The notes under the pieces were generated by a model that saw only the letters and a list, made by a program, of their open reading frames with translations, searched no databases and was not told where the DNA came from. Of a stretch of 8,441 nt of DNA, positions 6,148 through 8,441 are shown piece after piece. Position 1 is the stretch's first letter. The number at the start of each line of letters is the position of its first letter. Source of the stretch: Clostridium sp. CAG:594 (GTDB lineage Bacteria; Bacillota_I; Bacilli_A; RF39; UBA660); assembly GCA_000434835.1 (NCBI GenBank), contig FR881475.1, forward strand, positions 1 to 8,441, read 5' to 3'. The position numbers and the translations under genes are program-made.

Positions 6148-6182
6148 AATACATTATTATGACAAAATAAGTACTTAGTAAA

Positions 6183-6211
6183 TTGATTTTAATAGGTATA
6201 TATGATAAAAT
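6183..6211 (+). promoter_or_regulatory. Promoter of the polysaccharide biosynthesis unit
   Basis: TTGATT (6183-6188), 17-nt spacer, TAAAAT (6206-6211). The predicted start near 6218 lies 30 nt before the sugar-transferase start. The -10 sits inside one of three ATGAYAAAAT direct repeats in this gap. Confidence 0.6.
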
Positions 6212-6247
6212 TAGTTTAGCAGTAAATATAAGTGAGAGGTGTATGAA

Positions 6248-6931
6248 GTGAATGAAGAAATTGAAACATCCAAAGATGTTTTAAAAGACTATAGTCTTTT
6301 AAAAAAGATAGATCGTTTTTTTTATTTTTCTATAAAAAGATTATTTGATATTGTTTTTTCTTTATTAGGAATTATGTTTTTATTACCTATATCATTGATT
6401 GTTAAAATAAGTTATGTTTTATCTGGAGATTATAAAACGATATTTTATAAACAAAAAAGAATAGGTAAAAATGGAAAAATTATTTATATTTTTAAATATA
6501 GAACAATGATTCCAGATGCAGATGAAGTACTTAAAGAATTATTAAAAAAAACTAAATATAAAAAAGAATGGAAAAGTCATCATAAATTATCGAATGATCC
6601 AAGGATAACTAAGATGGGGAAAATTCTTAGAAAAAGTAGTTTAGATGAGTTTCCTCAATTTATTAATGTTTTAAAAGGGGATTTAAGTATAATAGGTCCA
6701 AGACCTTTAGTTGAAGGTGAACTGGATGAACATAATGGTAATCATGAAATATATGAGTCAGTAAAGCCTGGTATAACAGGCTGGTGGGCTGCTAATGGTA
6801 GAAGTGCAATTGATTATGAAAATAGGTTAAAATTAGAGTATTATTATGCAAAAAACTGCAATATCATTTTAGATATAAAATGTATTCTTTTAACAATTTT
6901 TATAGTACTTCAAAGAACAGGTGCAAAATAG
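6248..6931 (+). CDS. Initiating undecaprenyl-phosphate sugar-1-phosphate transferase
   Basis: Monotopic phosphoglycosyl transferase (bacterial sugar transferase family, PglC/WcaJ-C-terminal/CpsE type). It moves a sugar-1-phosphate from a nucleotide sugar to undecaprenyl phosphate, the first step of the polysaccharide repeat. I chose GTG 6248 (227 residues) because GAGGT (6236-6240) is 7 nt upstream; the in-frame GTG at 6239 lies inside that site. Motifs in order: re-entrant membrane helix ~33-55, KQKRIGKNGK (68-77), FKYRTM (82-87), DPRITKMGKILRKSSLDEFPQ segment (107-127) with the catalytic Asp-Glu pair D123-E124, GPRPL (140-144), KPGITGWW (163-170) and NGRS (173-176). It lacks the large N-terminal membrane domain of WbaP/CpsE, so it is a minimal short form. 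The sugar cannot be read from sequence; Gal, Glc or an acetamido sugar are possible. It is first in its unit. Confidence 0.92.
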   Translation: MNEEIETSKDVLKDYSLLKKIDRFFYFSIKRLFDIVFSLLGIMFLLPISLIVKISYVLSGDYKTIFYKQKRIGKNGKIIYIFKYRTMIPDADEVLKELLKKTKYKKEWKSHHKLSNDPRITKMGKILRKSSLDEFPQFINVLKGDLSIIGPRPLVEGELDEHNGNHEIYESVKPGITGWWAANGRSAIDYENRLKLEYYYAKNCNIILDIKCILLTIFIVLQRTGAK

Positions 6932-6977
6932 AAATAATAAAATCTAATGTACCTTATTTTTAAAGGCGGTGTATAAA

Positions 6978-7751
6978 ATGGGAAAAAAAATAAAAGTATC
7001 TATTATAACTCCGATATATAATTGTGAAAATTTTTTACCTAAAACAATAGAATGTGTAATAAATCAAACATATGTTGATTGGGAGATGCTTTTAGTCGAT
7101 GATTGTTCATCAGATAATTCAGCAAAAATTATAAAAAAATACGCAAAAAATGATAATCGAATAAAATATTTTAAATTGGATAAAAATTGTGGAGCAGCTA
7201 TTGCAAGAAATAAAGCATTAGAGGAGTCTAATGGAAGATTTATTGCATATTTAGATGCTGATGATTTATGGAAACCGGAAAAATTAGAAAAACAAGTTAG
7301 ATTTATGATGAAAAATAATTATGCATTTACATGTACTGATTATGAAAAAATAGATGAAAATGGTAAAAGTTTAAATAAAATAGTTAAAATACCAAAAAAA
7401 GTAGATTATAATTTATTTTTAAGAAATACGATAATTCAAACTGTAGGTGTTATGGTTGATACTGAAAAAACTGGTAAAAAACTATTACAAATGCCAAATA
7501 TTAGAAGAAGACAAGATGCTGCAACATGGTGCCAACTTTTAAAAAATGGTTTTGATTGTTATGAAGTCCCAGAAAATTTATCATACTATAGAGTTGTCAA
7601 AAATTCATTATCAAGTAATAAATTCAAAGCTGTGAAAACTAACTGGTATTGGTATAGAAAAATAGAAAAATTACCTTTATGGAAGACATGTTATTGTTTT
7701 GTTGGATATGCATTTAATGCTGTGAAGAAAAGAATATATATAAGAAAGTAG
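6978..7751 (+). CDS. GT2-family glycosyltransferase
   Basis: A GT-A fold inverting transferase that probably adds a sugar to the lipid-linked repeat at the cytoplasmic membrane face. I start at ATG 6978 (257 residues), preceded by AAAGGCGGT (6962-6970); an in-frame GTG at 6969 overlaps this site. Motifs: N-terminal VSIITPIYN (7-15), VDDCSSDNS (40-48, nucleotide-binding Asp pair), GAAIARNKALEES (72-84), DADDLW (93-98, the metal/donor-binding DxD equivalent), and an R-R-R-Q-D segment (176-180) near the usual catalytic/acceptor region. The C-terminal part is aromatic and basic (WYWYRKIEKL...), typical of capsule GT2 enzymes associated with the membrane. It is 46 nt after the sugar transferase and is followed after 10 nt by the TupA-like gene, so the three are probably co-transcribed. 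Linkage and donor cannot be predicted. Confidence 0.92.
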   Translation: MGKKIKVSIITPIYNCENFLPKTIECVINQTYVDWEMLLVDDCSSDNSAKIIKKYAKNDNRIKYFKLDKNCGAAIARNKALEESNGRFIAYLDADDLWKPEKLEKQVRFMMKNNYAFTCTDYEKIDENGKSLNKIVKIPKKVDYNLFLRNTIIQTVGVMVDTEKTGKKLLQMPNIRRRQDAATWCQLLKNGFDCYEVPENLSYYRVVKNSLSSNKFKAVKTNWYWYRKIEKLPLWKTCYCFVGYAFNAVKKRIYIRK

Positions 7752-7761
7752 GGTATATTTT

Positions 7762-8441
7762 ATGAAAGTTGATTTTAGACAGATATATAGAAGAATTATT
7801 GAATTTTTACCTAAAAAAATAGTATTAAATATTGAAAATTTCAGAGGATATCATAGATTAGTTAATTTTAAAAATCCAAAATATTTTGGGGAAAAAATTC
7901 AATACATTAAAATGTATGGAAATTTAGAAAAATATAGAGATTATGCTGATAAGTATTTAGTGAGAAAATATATCACTGACACTGTTGGCAGTGAATATTT
8001 AATACCATTATTAGGAGTATATTCAACTCCAAATGAAATAGATTATGAAAAGTTACCCAATAGTTTTGTTATAAAGCTAAATACAGGATCAGGTTATAAT
8101 ATTATTATAAAAAACAAAAAAAATATTAATAAGAATAAAATCTCTAAAAAACTAAATAAGTGGTTAAAAGAGGATTATTTCAGAATGAAAAAAGAGCCCC
8201 AGTATAAAAATATCGATAAGAAAATTATTATTGAAAAATATATTGTTGATTCAAATAATGAATTGAACGATTTTAAATTTTTTTGCTCAGAAGGTAAAGT
8301 TCATTTTATTGATGTAGATTATGATAGATATTCAAGTCATAAGATAAATCTTTATGATGTTAACTGGAATTTGCTAGATATTAAATTAGGAGATTATCCA
8401 AACGCTTTAAAGAATATAGAAAAACCTAAAAATTTTTCTAA
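7762..8441 (+). CDS. TupA-like ATP-grasp protein, 3'-truncated by window
   Basis: The frame is open from ATG 7762 to the window end (226 codons plus two bases) with no stop; a weak AGGG (7750-7753) lies 8 nt before the start. The sequence carries landmarks of the TupA-like ATP-grasp family associated with teichuronopeptide and capsule synthesis: NPKYFGEKIQYIKMY (38-52), ADKYLVRKYI (62-71), EYLIPLLGVY (78-87), LPNSFVIKLNTGSG (98-111, nucleotide-binding region), IIIEKYI (165-171), DFKFFCSEGKVHFIDVD segment (180-196) and D-R-Y-x-x-H-K (198-204). Members are thought to ligate amino acids or related groups to polysaccharide, by analogy with other ATP-grasp ligases; the substrate here is unknown. 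It follows the GT2 gene closely and probably decorates the same polymer. The missing 3' end holds the last ATP/Mg ligands. Confidence 0.88.
   Translation, partial: MKVDFRQIYRRIIEFLPKKIVLNIENFRGYHRLVNFKNPKYFGEKIQYIKMYGNLEKYRDYADKYLVRKYITDTVGSEYLIPLLGVYSTPNEIDYEKLPNSFVIKLNTGSGYNIIIKNKKNINKNKISKKLNKWLKEDYFRMKKEPQYKNIDKKIIIEKYIVDSNNELNDFKFFCSEGKVHFIDVDYDRYSSHKINLYDVNWNLLDIKLGDYPNALKNIEKPKNFS

Larger units (their letters stand above)
5854..6238. other. Long AT-rich gap between the regulatory and biosynthetic units
   Basis: No large reading frame is present. From the left: an A/T-rich, featureless stretch (5854-5950); a short inverted repeat ATAAT-CA-ATTAT (5954-5965) and a GTAAC-TT-GTAAC direct repeat (5971-5982); a tiny membrane-protein gene (5997-6119); an A/T hairpin terminator (6112-6147); and a promoter (6183-6211) for the sugar transferase gene. 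I could not find a convincing promoter for the tiny gene: TATAGT at 5963-5968 has no matching -35. Confidence 0.7.

Noticed and set aside
5854..6238. Phase-variable invertible promoter ahead of the EPS synthesis genes
   Set aside because: No pair of longer inverted repeats flanks the promoter, and no recombinase gene is in the window; only short AT-rich palindromes are seen.
6239..6247. GTG start for the sugar transferase
   Set aside because: This GTG is part of the GAGAGGTG ribosome site that correctly spaces the GTG at 6248.
6969..6977. GTG start for the GT2 enzyme
   Set aside because: It overlaps AAAGGCGGT, which spaces properly to ATG 6978; GT2 proteins normally begin a few residues before VSIITPIYN.
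1..8441. UGA-reassigned (Mycoplasma-type) genetic code, prompted by the DUF285 repeats
   Set aside because: Trp is encoded by TGG throughout, conserved motifs are uninterrupted and genes end normally with TAA or TAG. The lack of TGA stops among nine genes is too small a sample to mean much.

Overview
The window is very AT-rich, with ATT/TTA/AAA-dominated codons, strong Shine-Dalgarno sites (AAGGAG type), a T-box leader and a Firmicutes-type capsule/exopolysaccharide kinase-phosphatase set. This points to a low-GC Firmicutes, plausibly an uncultured gut Bacilli/Erysipelotrichia-like lineage (inference). Trp is written TGG and every reading frame stays open under the standard bacterial code, so nothing suggests the Mycoplasma code. 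All genes are on the + strand.

Region 1 (1-1314) is the 3' part of a surface leucine-rich-repeat protein of the BspA/DUF285 kind. It is built from 26-residue (78-nt) repeats with no length variation, and its 5' end lies outside the window. Region 2 (1321-2772) is a complete regulatory and gene unit: promoter, tyrosine T-box leader with antiterminator and terminator, tyrS, and a rho-independent terminator that starts inside the tyrS stop region. The T-box appears to lack the long distal part of Stem I, which is the most unusual regulatory feature here.

Region 3 (2785-5853) looks like one transcription unit with a consensus promoter and a strong terminator. It encodes a signal-peptide and membrane-anchored cohesin-like/cadherin-like protein, then a Wzz/CpsC chain-length and kinase-activator protein, a CpsD-type tyrosine autokinase and a CpsB/YwqE-type PHP tyrosine phosphatase. 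Together the last three control polymerisation and export of a surface polysaccharide.

Region 4 (5854-6238) has no large gene. It contains a roughly 40-residue single-membrane-segment protein resembling DUF3789, apparently with an ATT start codon, followed by an all-A/T hairpin terminator and a promoter. Region 5 (from 6183) begins the polysaccharide biosynthesis genes: an initiating sugar-1-phosphate transferase (loads the first sugar on undecaprenyl phosphate), a GT2 glycosyltransferase, and a TupA-like ATP-grasp protein cut by the window end. The second half is therefore the regulatory head plus the first enzymes of a capsule/EPS locus, with regulation and synthesis in separately promoted units. 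I see no RNA genes other than the T-box, no CRISPR array, no transposase and no phage structural genes.
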